Both the position numbers and the translations under genes were made by a program. Source: Bin87 sp965220055 (GTDB taxonomy: Bacteria > Chloroflexota > Dehalococcoidia > Lucifugimonadales > UBA3495). From it: a DNA stretch of 64,000 nt. Below, one piece after another: positions 52,694-61,772 of the stretch. How positions within the stretch are numbered: the stretch's first letter is position 1; each line of letters starts with the position of its first letter. The notes beneath the pieces are model-generated. The model did no database searches, had not been told where the DNA came from, and saw only the letters and a list, made by a program, of their open reading frames with translations. The stretch lies in NCBI GenBank assembly GCA_965220055.1, contig CBDCPE010000004.1, forward strand, positions 62,001 to 126,000, written 5' to 3'.

Positions 52694-53161
52694 CTAGCCT
52701 TCAGCGCATTCGGAACAGCGGCCGTACACTTCCAGCCAGTGGCCGCTCATGTGGAAGCCCGCCGCCGCCGCTGCTTGCTGTAGCAAGCCCTCGACGTCGC
52801 AACCTTCCAGGTCCGCAGAGGCTCCGCATACCGCGCAAAGCAGGTGATGGTGATGCCCCTGATGGCTGAGCTGGTAGCGCAACTCCCGGTCTTCCAGCAG
52901 CACTCGGCACACCTGGTCGGTTTCCACCAGCAGCCTGAGCCCCCGATACACCGTCGCCCGGCCTACGCATGGCAGAGATGCGCACAAGTCCTCGGCCGTG
53001 AACGGCCGGTCCTGTGCGGCCACCGCGCCGATCACCAGGCGCCTTGGCTCGGTGTCCCGGTATCCTCGGTCGCTCAGCTGCGCCAGGATGTCATCCACCA
53101 CCGCGGCGGAACGCGGTCGCGGGTGCTTGTGGCCGGAATGTCTGGGCGTGGTCGCAATCAT
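52694..53161 (-). CDS. Fur-family metalloregulator, probably Zur
   Basis: 155 residues. A winged-helix DNA-binding half (TEPRRLVIGAVAAQDRPF, GRATVYRGLRLLVE) and a metal half with HHHH at 103-106, CAVCG (Cys109, Cys112) and CSEC (Cys149, Cys152), the structural zinc site of the family. Zinc is favoured over iron because the adjacent gene encodes a zinc-binding protein with matching operators. There is no ribosome site; the operator at 53165 almost touches the ATG, which suggests a leaderless, self-controlled transcript. Confidence 0.85.
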   Translation of the reverse strand: MIATTPRHSGHKHPRPRSAAVVDDILAQLSDRGYRDTEPRRLVIGAVAAQDRPFTAEDLCASLPCVGRATVYRGLRLLVETDQVCRVLLEDRELRYQLSHQGHHHHLLCAVCGASADLEGCDVEGLLQQAAAAAGFHMSGHWLEVYGRCSECAEG

Positions 53162-53164
53162 AAT

Positions 53165-53177
53165 GATACTGCGTATC
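53165..53177 (-). promoter_or_regulatory. Fur-family operator at the start of the fur-type gene
   Basis: GATACTGCGTATC is a perfect 5-3-5 palindrome, 3 bp upstream of the ATG. It matches the three operators in the array before the zinc-binding gene, pointing to autoregulation. Confidence 0.65.
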
Positions 53178-53763
53178 GAAAGATTACTAGCGGCTTCGCA
53201 TCATGTCAACTCCGACCGGTGACCTGCTTTCGTCAACGATCGTGCGCGAGAAGTGTCCCGATATCGCTGGGTCGTCGCCGGCGTTGCAGCACTCCCACCG
53301 GTATCGAAATCAACGGGCTGAATCAGGGTTGGCCGATTCACCAATATGCGGAGCGCGGGCGCGTGGTTTGGGACTGGCATGGCGGCAGGGGACAGGCGAT
53401 TGACCGCTGCCGCCAGAGAGTATTCGGGTTCGTGTGGCTATGGACTTCCTCCGAATTATTAGAGTGTACAGGCGATGATTTGGAGAGTGTTGACCAGGTT
53501 CCGAGCGGTATCAGCCCTACGGCCGGAGGTGGTGCGCTGGGGTTTTTGCTCTCATTCTCCATGCCTGAAGCATGGCGCGCTGTGGCGGGCGCGGTGGCCG
53601 GGGCGACTACACCGGGTAAAGTGGCCGGAGACAGTCACCCACAAAGGCCGGCAGCGACTTAGTGCTGATTGGCCGTGAACGCTCGGAACCTGGTCGATGG
53701 AACCGATTGATCGCCTGTGAAGCCATTATAGAGCATAGGTTCTGAATACGGCAAGGGGGTGTC
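53178..53763. other. Intergenic stretch, no gene seen
   Basis: About 590 bp between the fur-type gene and the 3.9-kb element. No frame shows family motifs and no repeat is evident. Confidence 0.5.
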
Positions 53764-53790
53764 ATAGAAAGAGGAAATTTCGCTACTCGG

Positions 53791-54169
53791 TATTCCGCTG
53801 ATGGCCGGCGGAAGTAGATCTCCGCGGTGACGAAATCCGTTTTTCCGGTCTACGCAGTTTCTGGGCACTTCCGCTGCTGGAAATTGTCGGCCGCACCAAT
53901 TTGGGAGATTCGCCGGCAAACCCCGAAATTCTGCCCGGGTCGCCCGTTTTGTCTCCCACGAAATATCCCACGGAATTTCGGAAAGGCCGTCACAGGCCGC
54001 TTCACTGGCGGCCCTGGTACTTGAGGGCTGGCCCTGACCGCTGCAATCGGGCTGGCCGGCTTCGCCATAGCTCCAGGCCAACCGCCGGAAGGGGAGACAA
54101 GGTAGACGTTGGAACGCTCTTCACTTGGGCTGAGTTGGAAAAGGGAAGTCTTTCCCAACGGTGCCTTCG
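53791..54169. other. Left interior of the 3.9-kb element, no gene seen
   Basis: About 380 bp between the left inverted repeat and the IS1380. No frame has recognisable motifs. Confidence 0.45.
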
Positions 54170-55900
54170 CCTAATCCCCAATCCACCGAAGAGATGAGTG
54201 TCGGGGCGGGTTGAAAGGGTAAGAAAGTGCTCCCGGCTTCTGGGATAATGGTTTTTGAAACAAGAAACCGACCCGAAACGAGGAGCACCCATTAGATGCT
54301 ACCACTGGGCAGCCCCGACCGCATCCACGTCGCCTTCGATGATCACCGTCTGGTGGCCAATGCCGGACTGCTCCTGCCGGTCACCCTGGCCCACCATCTG
54401 GGTCTGGGTGAGCTGGTGGACCGCCACGTTGACCTGGGAGATGCGCCGGGTCGAGCCAACCCGGGGGACAAGCTGCTGACCCTGGTGGCGTCGGCGCTGG
54501 CCGGCGGCGACTGCATTGACGACGCCGACGTGTTGCGCACCGGCCGGACGGCCAGCGCCATCGGCTGCGTGGTCAAAGCGCCGTCCACCCTGGGGACCTT
54601 TCTACGCAGTTTCCGGTGGGGTCATGTTCGCCAGCTGGATCGGGTGAGCCGGGAGTTCCTGGCTCGGGCCTGGGCTGCTGGTGCGGGCCCGGGCGATGCG
54701 CCGTTGACCATCGACCTGGACTCCACCGTCTGCGAGACCTACGGACTGGGCAAGGAGGGCGCCCGTCGCCATGGCTACACCGGCCAGCGGGGCTATCACC
54801 CGCTGCTGGCCGTCGCCGCGGACACCGGCGACGTGCTGATGGTGCGGCTGCGCCAGGGTCGGGCCAACACCGCTCGGGGCGCGGACCACTTCCTGCGGGA
54901 GACGGTGGGCCGGGTGCGCTACGCCGGAGCCACGGGACAACTCACCGTCCGCGCCGACAGCGGCTTCTACACCCACGCCATGGTCGCCGTCTGCCGCAAG
55001 ATGGACGTCCGCTACTCCATCACCATCCGCCAGCACCAAAGCCTGCGCAATCTCATCGAGGCCATACCCGAGAAGGACTGGACAGCCATCCCTTACTGGA
55101 TGGACGGCGCTGCCGACGTGGCCGAGACTGAATACACACCCTTCCAGCATGAGCCCGACGCCGCGCCAACGCGGCTCATCGTACGCAGAGTGCAGCCCGC
55201 GCCTGGTTCCCAACTGGCGCTGCTTACCGACTACAGCTATCACGCCTGCATCACCGACCGGGAGGGGGACACTCTGGAACTGGAGGCCGACCACCGCCGC
55301 CATGCCGAGATCGAGAACGCCATCCGCGACCTGAAGTACGGCGTGGGCCTCAATCATCTTCCCTCGGGACGCTTCCCCGCCAACGCCGCCTGGCTGGCGG
55401 TGCAGGTCATGGCCCACAATCTGGCTCGCTGGACGGCGCGCATCGGCCTGGGCGAGCTGGTGGTTACCACCAAGACCCTGCGGCGACGCTTCTTCTCCCT
55501 CGCCGGACGCATCACCCGCAAGGCCCGTCGCCTCACCCTGCATCTGCCCCAACACTGGCCCTGGGAAAACCAGTTCACTCACGCCCTGGCCCGAGTGCGC
55601 GCCGTTCCCCTACCAGCCTGACGACGCGCCGTCGGCGCCCGATCCGTCCACCGGGCAGCCCCGGGGGCTGTCCCGCCGACCCATGCCAGACCAGCCCGCC
55701 AGCGCCACTTCCGGCATGCCGCCTGGCCGTTTTCGCCTGCCGCCGCCACTGCGGGCCGCCACATTGCCACTGGCGTGGCCGCCACCGACCGCCCTGAACC
55801 ACATCTATTGGCGATCGGGCCGGGCTCGTTCGCCTTTCTTACCCATCATCCCTCACGTCAACGCTAGAACCGCATCCCTTCGGTGGATTCGGGCTAATGC
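54170..55900. mobile_element. IS1380-family element nested in the 3.9-kb element
   Basis: The ends read inward CCCCAATCCACCGAAGAGATG (left, around 54175) and CCCGAATCCACCGAAGGGATG (right, inverse of 55872-55893), as is usual for IS1380. The outermost bases differ between ends, so exact borders (about 54170 and 55900) are approximate and no target duplication was found. Confidence 0.8.
54296..55621 (+). CDS. IS1380-family transposase
   Basis: 441 residues, uninterrupted. DDE motifs: LTIDLDSTVCETYGLGKEG, TVRADSGFYTH, and a C-terminal DHRRHAEIENAIRDLKYGVGLNHLP with the catalytic Glu, followed by NAAWLAVQVMAHNLARWTARIG. GAGGAGC lies upstream. It looks functional. Confidence 0.92.
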   Translation: MLPLGSPDRIHVAFDDHRLVANAGLLLPVTLAHHLGLGELVDRHVDLGDAPGRANPGDKLLTLVASALAGGDCIDDADVLRTGRTASAIGCVVKAPSTLGTFLRSFRWGHVRQLDRVSREFLARAWAAGAGPGDAPLTIDLDSTVCETYGLGKEGARRHGYTGQRGYHPLLAVAADTGDVLMVRLRQGRANTARGADHFLRETVGRVRYAGATGQLTVRADSGFYTHAMVAVCRKMDVRYSITIRQHQSLRNLIEAIPEKDWTAIPYWMDGAADVAETEYTPFQHEPDAAPTRLIVRRVQPAPGSQLALLTDYSYHACITDREGDTLELEADHRRHAEIENAIRDLKYGVGLNHLPSGRFPANAAWLAVQVMAHNLARWTARIGLGELVVTTKTLRRRFFSLAGRITRKARRLTLHLPQHWPWENQFTHALARVRAVPLPA

Positions 55901-56864
55901 GTGTCTCCACGCGCAATTATCCTCTTGTGTAGGGGTCGACGCGCAGCCCTCCTTTTGACCTTCAAAAAGGACAATGCGAGACCAATATCGGGCATTACCG
56001 TCTGCATGTGGATAATATCCTCAGGACATGTGGAGCATTGAATGGTGCGAGGCCAACCGTATCCCGGGGAGCGACCCGCTTCTCGCGTGTGGGAGATCAG
56101 CTGTTCCCGATCAGCCCAGCTTGAAAAGTAGACATTCGACTCGGATTGAACGATTTGCAACATGTTCAGGGTTTCTGCGTCAGCGTACGTGACTTCCTGA
56201 CTCTTTACGTAGTCGTAGACTTGGCCGTCGTACAGCAGCAGGTATTCCTTCGGTGATAGCGGCATAAACAACTGAACACCACTCCGGTTGAATCCCAAAC
56301 CGGCATAGTGTTCGACTTGCTCACAGTACTGGTTGTACAAGACTACCGGCTTGTCGCCCAGGATGAACCGGGGCGACTCAATGCTTACCACCCGGGCCTT
56401 CAACCCAAGCATCCAACCCAGAACGGAAGGCAATTCACCCAAAAGCATCTCAATAGAGTTCCCGGTGATAGTGTAACTCGTGTCCCTATCTCGAATTTCG
56501 GTGTTGTTCTCCAATTGCCACTCTAACCAATAGTCAGCAACGGCTTCCATGAACTTCTGGCCGGGATCGCTTTTACGGGTACCCTCACATATTGCGTCGC
56601 CGCAAACAAATGCCACAGACCAATAGTCACCTGAGCGTAGCCGTCAGCCTGGTAGATCTCCCTGGCTATAAACGACTCCAACTTGGACAAACCGTCTTCC
56701 AGTCCACTGTTATAGAGATTCTTCCGTCGACATTGCTTGGCAATGCTGGCGTCCGGCACCGCCCTCATGGACGTTGTGTTGAGCAGATGGATGGACCTGT
56801 CCGTAGAGCCAAATCTCTTCATATAGAAGCGAGGCACGTAATGATTCTGTTTCCTATCGGCCAT
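55894..56864 (-). pseudogene. DUF4238 protein, frameshifted
   Basis: Starts at 56864 with the family opening QNHYVPRFYMKRFGS and SIAKQCRRKNLYNSG, LSKLESFIAREIYQ. Near 56570-56600 the frame shifts: the first frame ends soon after LFAATQYVRVP while the next goes on KFMEAVADYWLEWQLE, SPRFILGDKPVVLYN, GVQLFMPLSPKEYLLLYDG to 55894, as in DUF4238. Lower GC than the surroundings points to foreign origin. DUF4238 has no defined role. If the shift is a sequencing error the gene would be whole. Confidence 0.75.
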
Positions 56865-57219
56865 TGCAATGTTTCCTATCACACCGTCGCGCGGCGACGA
56901 GGTTCCGATTGGTGAAACCGCCCTGCGGTTCACCTGCGAACTCCCTAAAACCATTTGCCATTGGGATGCTTCCAAAGCCCAGTCCCTGTACGTCTTGGCA
57001 GCTCTACCTCACTCGCCCCCGGAAGTACCTCAATTTGACCAAGAGCTATCCGCTCTCGGCATACGCCTACGTCCAGGAGAATGAGACGGAAAGGCTGGTG
57101 GACACCCTGCAGGCTGATGCCGACATCATCATAGATACTGGGCTGCACGATGAACTTGAAACATTCCGTCCAGCACGCGCTTTCTTGCTGCGGGTGCGCA
57201 ATGACTGCACTTCTCAGGC
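56865..57219. other. Right interior of the 3.9-kb element with decayed coding sequence
   Basis: Plus-strand frames around 56869-57271 look like parts of one protein broken by frameshifts (for example VPQFDQELSALGIRLRPGE, then ENETERLVDTLQADADIIIDTGLHDELE), leading into the small ORF at 57220. The protein family was not recognised. Confidence 0.4.
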
Positions 57220-57450
57220 TTGGCCGAATCGGAGCACTACGACCCGACAGACGTACCCACCAACGAAGTGATCCAGCGCATCGCCAACGACCCGAACACA
57301 TTCCTAGCCGAAAGCGCGGTATCAGCCACCGCCGATCTCCTGTCGCGGCTCATCGACCAAATGGAACTCGACAAGGAACGAGCCACCGTTCAGTACTCCC
57401 TGCCGTTGCTGGTCAGCTACAAAGACGAGTGCCTGCTCCACGAAGGGTAG
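57220..57450 (+). CDS. Small hypothetical ORF, maybe a fragment
   Basis: 76 residues, acidic and helical (IDQMELDKERATVQYSLPLLVSYKDECLLHEG). No clear ribosome site. It may be the C-terminal part of the decayed frame upstream. It lies inside the 3.9-kb element, 170 bp from its right end. Function unknown. Confidence 0.35.
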   Translation: MAESEHYDPTDVPTNEVIQRIANDPNTFLAESAVSATADLLSRLIDQMELDKERATVQYSLPLLVSYKDECLLHEG

Positions 57451-57929
57451 GGGTGCCAAGTCACTAACCGATCCCCTGACCATCGCCTGCCGACGTAGCG
57501 GCTCGCTGCTCGTCCCACCGCGACCTGTAGCTTGCTCCACGAACCAGGAAACACCCGACACATCGAGAAACGAAATCCGTCACCGCACCGGGGTTTTTCC
57601 GCTGCCGTTCAGTCAAGGCCCGAGTAGCGAAATTTCCTCATAGAAAATGGATCTGGATCGGGTGGTGTTATCCAGAACCGTCGTCGGAGATGAGGGTAGG
57701 GGCGAATCATTACTCGCACCTGCGGGAGGCCAGCACATGTTCTCCGGCAACGAGATTGCCGCGCTTCGCTCGCAATGACAAGAGTAGGGCACTTGCAATG
57801 ACAAAGGACAGGGCGCTCGCAATGACAGTTTGAAACGCGGGCGGGTTCGCGTGAGCGCGGGTGTCGCCTTGACGGTGAGCAGCTGCCGGGCGTATATTCC
57901 GGATATCATCTCTTCTGTGGGAGCCTGTT
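57451..57929. other. Repeat-rich intergenic stretch
   Basis: Holds the right end of the 3.9-kb element (57620-57646), a decayed GGGGCGAATGAT palindrome (57697-57721) and a gcaatgac-type repeat (57750-57827). No gene is seen. Confidence 0.6.
57750..57827. repeat. Dispersed gcaatgac-type intergenic repeat, copy 2
   Basis: CGAGATTGCCGCGCTTCGCT followed by three GCAATGACA units. Same family as 5473-5548. Confidence 0.6.
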
Positions 57930-58172
57930 ATGCCTATTTATGAGTACGGCTGCACCACCTGCGGCCACAAATTCGAAAAGTTGCAGCCCATGTCCGCCAG
58001 CGGTGCCGACTGCCCGCACTGCGAGCAGCCCGCCAAGCGCGCCATCTCCGTGTTCGCGGCTGTCAGCAAGGGCGACAGCTTCGCCAACGACATGGCTGAC
58101 CTCGGCGGTTCGCCGATGCCTGCCCCGATGGGTGGCGGCGGCTGCGGCGGTTTCTGCGGCTGCGGCCACTGA
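57930..58172 (+). CDS. FmdB-family zinc-ribbon protein
   Basis: 80 residues. MPIYEYGCTTCGHKFEKLQP and CPHC give the zinc ribbon of the FmdB regulatory family (two CxxC pairs). The C-terminus is rich in Gly and Cys (GGGGCGGFCGCGH), a common ending in this family. GGGAG upstream. The family is linked to regulation in methylotrophs but its members are widespread; role here unknown. A strong terminator follows. Confidence 0.9.
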   Translation: MPIYEYGCTTCGHKFEKLQPMSASGADCPHCEQPAKRAISVFAAVSKGDSFANDMADLGGSPMPAPMGGGGCGGFCGCGH

Positions 58173-58194
58173 CCGACGCGCTAACCGAAAAAAT

Positions 58195-58219
58195 GAGGGC
58201 GGGTCCAAAACCCGCCCTC
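58195..58219. terminator. Intrinsic terminator between fmdB-type and TPR genes
   Basis: GAGGGCGGGT (58195-58204) pairs perfectly with ACCCGCCCTC (58210-58219) around a 5-nt loop, followed by TTTAATTT. It separates convergent genes and can work for the plus strand and, with the upstream A-run, the minus strand. Confidence 0.85.
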
Positions 58220-58245
58220 TTTAATTTGCGCTGGTGCGTTGGGGT

Positions 58246-59685
58246 CTAGTCCGCTGCCAACGCCAGGCGCTGGATCTCCGCCGCGGCTTCGTCCGCGGTA
58301 TCCGCCCAGGCCGCCCGCGCCTGGGCCAAAAGCTGCCGCGACGCATCAGCGTTCCCCTGCACCGCCTCGGCTTCCAGCCGGCCCATCCAGTACGTGTCGC
58401 GTACCGACGAGCGCCGGGAGAGCCGTTCGTCCAGCATTGACTTCGCTTCGTCGTACCTTCCGGCGCGGATGTACGTTTCCAGCAGCGCGTCTTCAAACAC
58501 CTCACGCTGGGCGTGGCTGCCGCCGATGCGCGCCAGCATCGGATAGGTCGGCCCCATGAGGTCGGCCGCCTCGTCGTAGTCCCCGGCCACGAACGCCGCC
58601 GTTCCCAACGCGATGGGCAACGTCATCTCACGAGAAAGGTCGTCGCCCTTCTCGCCCTGCGCCTTCAAGCGGTCCACCAGTTTCTGCGTCGCCTCCGCGT
58701 CGCCCGCGCCGGCGAAGGCCAGCGCCGCGTGGCAGTCGCGGAATGGCGCTCCCGGCGCATCAGCCGCCGGCAACGCCAGGTCCCGCACCTCGTCCCAGGG
58801 CTTGCCCGGCTCTTCACCGGAATAAATCTGCAAACGCCACAACAACGATGCCGCGTCCTGAAGGTTGGACAGGTTCCGCGCCTGCACTCCCGGCCGGATG
58901 TGCGTTTCGTACAGGTCCAGGGCCTGGCTGTACCGCCCCTGCGCCAGTTCGAACAGGGCCAGGTGCCAGGACAGGTGCGTGTTGTACGATGCCCTCCGGT
59001 CGAACCCATCCAGCCAGTCGCCCAACCACCTGCCGCCGTTCATGGCGTCACCCTGCTCGAAGTACGAATGGGTTACCGAATGGCTTGCCACGGCGTTCTG
59101 CGGGTTTCCCTCCAGCGAACGGGTGGCCAGTTCCATTGCTTTCTCCGGCTGATTAGTTTCGTGATGGGCAAAGGCGTATTGACCCAGAAAAGCCCAGTCG
59201 TCCCCGTTGGCCGGCGCCACCTTCCGCATCATCGCCATGAGGTGATTGGGGAAGTCCGGCACGCCGGCGCCAAAGCAGCCCAGCATGTACAGGCGCTGCG
59301 CCACCCGCATTGCCAGCGTATCCGTCGGAAAGTCAATCAGGTGCTCATCGACCAGCCCGATGGCCTCGGTACCCTTGCCATGGGTGAAGCTGTGCATGAT
59401 CCGGGCGATCTGACGCTCTTCTTGTGAGCACCCAGCCGAAAGCTCCACCGCCTTCTCTGCCGCTTCCCGCGCGGCCGGCACGTTCATCTGCAGGTGCAGA
59501 ACGTACGCTTGCACGACGTGGGCCATCGCGAACCCTTCGTCCGCCTCAATCGCCGCGTTGAGCTTGACGTCCGGCCCGTAGTTCTGCGAAAGCACCAAGT
59601 CCAGACCTTCCTGGTAGAGGTCAGCCGCGGCCGGCGAGTTGGTCGTAATCGTCAATCCGTTCCGATTCTTCAGCATCGCGCACAT
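58246..59685 (-). CDS. TPR-repeat protein (StaR-like)
   Basis: 479 residues of helical repeats: VQAYVLHLQMNVPAAREAAEKAVEL, YAFAHHETNQPEKAMELATRSLEGNPQN, LALFELAQGRYSQALDLYE. The whole-length pattern matches the TPR family sometimes called StaR-like, with the phrase NAVASHSVTHSYFEQGD. No signal peptide. AGGAGG precedes the ATG. Such proteins act as scaffolds; no partner is evident here. Confidence 0.85.
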   Translation of the reverse strand: MCAMLKNRNGLTITTNSPAAADLYQEGLDLVLSQNYGPDVKLNAAIEADEGFAMAHVVQAYVLHLQMNVPAAREAAEKAVELSAGCSQEERQIARIMHSFTHGKGTEAIGLVDEHLIDFPTDTLAMRVAQRLYMLGCFGAGVPDFPNHLMAMMRKVAPANGDDWAFLGQYAFAHHETNQPEKAMELATRSLEGNPQNAVASHSVTHSYFEQGDAMNGGRWLGDWLDGFDRRASYNTHLSWHLALFELAQGRYSQALDLYETHIRPGVQARNLSNLQDAASLLWRLQIYSGEEPGKPWDEVRDLALPAADAPGAPFRDCHAALAFAGAGDAEATQKLVDRLKAQGEKGDDLSREMTLPIALGTAAFVAGDYDEAADLMGPTYPMLARIGGSHAQREVFEDALLETYIRAGRYDEAKSMLDERLSRRSSVRDTYWMGRLEAEAVQGNADASRQLLAQARAAWADTADEAAAEIQRLALAAD

Positions 59686-59777
59686 CGTTCGCCCTCCTGA
59701 TAAGGATTATCGGGTCTTATCGGTGCCAAGATTACCACAGTTCTCCTGGCTGAGGGTCGGTTCAATCCGGCGGCGCC

Positions 59778-60152
59778 TCACGCCAGTTCGGTGATGATCA
59801 CTGCGCCGCCTGGAGTAGCTTCGACGTTGAGGTTGCTGCCGGCGAGCATTTTCATTCCCAGCAATGGCGTTGTATCCGCGCTGATCACATCAACTTCCCT
59901 GAGTTGGCCGTGCCACTCTACCCACCCGGTGTACACGGTAAGAGCGCGGACCGTTCCGTCCGCCAACGTCAGGACGACGTCATCTTCTTCTTGGGGCAGG
60001 TCCAACTGTTCAATAATGTCCGGCGGAAGGGCGATTTCCTCGGTGAACCCAGTGTCAATAGTGAAGTCTATGCGCTCTCCCCCACTGTTGACGTACAACG
60101 CAGTGAGAGGAACGCTCGGTTCCAAGTATCTGTTGACGGTTCCGTGATGCAT
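59778..60152 (-). CDS. Retropepsin-like aspartic protease (clan AA)
   Basis: 124 residues, one lobe, with the active-site IDTGFT (Asp33-Gly35) and a second hydrophobic-hydrophobic-Gly motif (TPLLGMKML). Bacterial single-lobe retropepsins work as dimers. It begins 1 nt after the stop of the small gene upstream, so the two are translated together; the pair recurs in cyanobacteria and Chloroflexota genomes from memory, with no known function. Confidence 0.8.
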   Translation of the reverse strand: MHHGTVNRYLEPSVPLTALYVNSGGERIDFTIDTGFTEEIALPPDIIEQLDLPQEEDDVVLTLADGTVRALTVYTGWVEWHGQLREVDVISADTTPLLGMKMLAGSNLNVEATPGGAVIITELA

Positions 60153-60153
60153 G

Positions 60154-60438
60154 TCAAGGCGTTGACTTCTCCTTGCGAAGGATGCGCCCCGGCGTGCGCA
60201 GGTAGCCCATGTAGCTCTGGTGGCGCTGCATGGTGTGGATTACTGCATCCGGGCGCCTCTCCTTGAGTTTCCGCCTCGTTGCAGCCGAATTGTCGCCGAT
60301 TTCGTAGTCGCCGCTGATCACGTCGATCTTTACGTATCGTTCCTCATCCCCGGGAGCGAGCCGATCACGAATGTTGGCCTCGTAAATCTCGTGGGCCTTC
60401 AGTTTTACCTCTGCGTACGGCATTCGTTCTTGGGCCAT
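60154..60438 (-). CDS. Small partner protein of the retropepsin gene
   Basis: 94 residues from 60438 (GAGAGG upstream). Central DEERYVKIDVISGDYEIGDNSAATRRKLKERRPDAV is charged and looks folded; no known domain. Coupled to the protease gene. It could be a regulator or a substrate, as in toxin-antitoxin-like pairs, but that is a guess. Confidence 0.75.
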   Translation of the reverse strand: MAQERMPYAEVKLKAHEIYEANIRDRLAPGDEERYVKIDVISGDYEIGDNSAATRRKLKERRPDAVIHTMQRHQSYMGYLRTPGRILRKEKSTP

Positions 60439-60457
60439 GATTTGCACCTCTCCGCGA

Positions 60458-61729
60458 TTATACTGCTCCCTCCGCCTCCAGCCCGGCCAACTCATCCGGC
60501 GTCAGCCCGCCCAGCGTGCAGAGCACCTCGGCGTTGTGCTCGCCGAGCTGCGGCGGCGTCCCGGTATCCGAAGCCCGGCACGCCGTCAGTTGTATCGGCG
60601 TCGCCAGCGACCGGAACGACCCGCCCAGCGTATCCCCTGCGTCCACATACATCCCCCGCGCCTCCAGTTGTGGGCAGTTGGCGAGATCGGCCACGCTCTG
60701 CGCGACGCCCATGGAGAACCCCAACTCCGTGAAACGCCCGGCAACCTCCCACTTCGGTCGTTGCGAAGACCACTCCTCGATGGCGGGCACCATCTCGTCA
60801 AACACGAAATCAGCATCTGGAAACTGCTGGAGGTATCGCTCGTCGCCCGCCGGCAAATCGGTCCTGCCGATCAAATCCCACAGACCCGCCAGCCGTTGCG
60901 GACTCCGCACACCGGCCATCACGACGTACCCGTCCGATGCGCGCAACGCGAGTCCCGGATTCAGCGCCGCCTGTCGAGTCCGTCCCGGAGCGTTGCCCGT
61001 GGCTTGGTAGGCGTTCATGTTGCTGATCACGTGGGACGCCATGCACTCGTACATCGCCACGTCCACGTGCTGGCCGACACCGGATTGCCGGCGCGTTTCC
61101 AGGGCCAGGACAATGCCCAAGGCCGCCCAGACGCCTGGAACCGAGTCGCCCATGTTGTCGCCCACCGCCTGAGGCGTCCCGCCCGGTTCGCCGGTGAGGT
61201 CCATCCACCCCGCCATCGCCTGTATCGCCAGGTTGTTAGCCGGCCAGTCCGAGTACGGGCCGCGGGCGTCGGGTCCGTCGCCGTAGCCGGTGATCTCCGC
61301 ATAGATCAGGCGCGGGTTGATCTCCGTTAGCCGTTCGTATCCTAGGCCCAGCCGGCGGAATGCCCCGGGGCCCCAGTTGTCCAGCAGCACGTCCGAGTTA
61401 GCCACCAGGCTTTCGAATGCGGATTTGCAGGTCGCGTTACGCAGGTCCAGCGTCACCGACTTCTTGTTCCGATTGATCCCGAGGAAGCGGCTGCTGATTT
61501 GCCCGGTATCGGGATCCCCGATGAACGGTCCGCGGCCTCGAGCCAGGTCTCCCGTCCGCGGCCGCTCGATCTTGATAACCTCCGCCCCCATGTCCGCCAG
61601 TATCTGCGAGCAGAACGGGCCGGCGACGATGTGCGTGGCGGCGAGGACGCGGATACCTTCCAGGGGCAGGGGGAGGCCGGTACGTGATTCAAGAGGAGCG
61701 TTGTCATCGTTGTCATTATTGTAGGGCAT
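60458..61729 (-). CDS. CaiB/BaiF-type CoA transferase (family III)
   Basis: 423 residues from MPYNNDND (start also possible at 61771, 1 nt after the upstream stop). LPLEGIRVLAATHIVAGPFCSQILADMGAEVIKIERP opens the fold, followed by FLGINRNKKSVTLDLR, the LIYAEITGYGDGP region and GQHVDVAMYECM. These enzymes move CoA between carboxylic acids. Several copies are typical of SAR202-like genomes. Downstream of a DUF4268 gene, perhaps in one transcript. Confidence 0.9.
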   Translation of the reverse strand: MPYNNDNDDNAPLESRTGLPLPLEGIRVLAATHIVAGPFCSQILADMGAEVIKIERPRTGDLARGRGPFIGDPDTGQISSRFLGINRNKKSVTLDLRNATCKSAFESLVANSDVLLDNWGPGAFRRLGLGYERLTEINPRLIYAEITGYGDGPDARGPYSDWPANNLAIQAMAGWMDLTGEPGGTPQAVGDNMGDSVPGVWAALGIVLALETRRQSGVGQHVDVAMYECMASHVISNMNAYQATGNAPGRTRQAALNPGLALRASDGYVVMAGVRSPQRLAGLWDLIGRTDLPAGDERYLQQFPDADFVFDEMVPAIEEWSSQRPKWEVAGRFTELGFSMGVAQSVADLANCPQLEARGMYVDAGDTLGGSFRSLATPIQLTACRASDTGTPPQLGEHNAEVLCTLGGLTPDELAGLEAEGAV

Positions 61730-61772
61730 CGGATTGTATCTCCACTGCGCTGTGTTCGCTGCCTCATCCATA

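Larger units (their letters stand above)
53764..57646. mobile_element. Unclassified 3.9-kb element with 20-bp perfect IRs and 7-bp direct repeat
   Basis: GAGGAAATTTCGCTACTCGG at 53771-53790 is repeated in exact inverse at 57620-57639. ATAGAAA lies directly outside both ends (53764-53770 and 57640-57646). Inward from the ends, GCGG-like sequence and GGTGACG occur at the same offset (55 bp from each end), so the inverted ends are about 75 bp long in total. Inside are an IS1380, a broken DUF4238 gene and ORF remnants. No transposase of its own is recognised. Confidence 0.75.

Noticed and set aside
54602..55582. 326-residue minus-strand frame over the IS1380 transposase
   Set aside because: Antisense shadow; the plus strand holds the DDE transposase.
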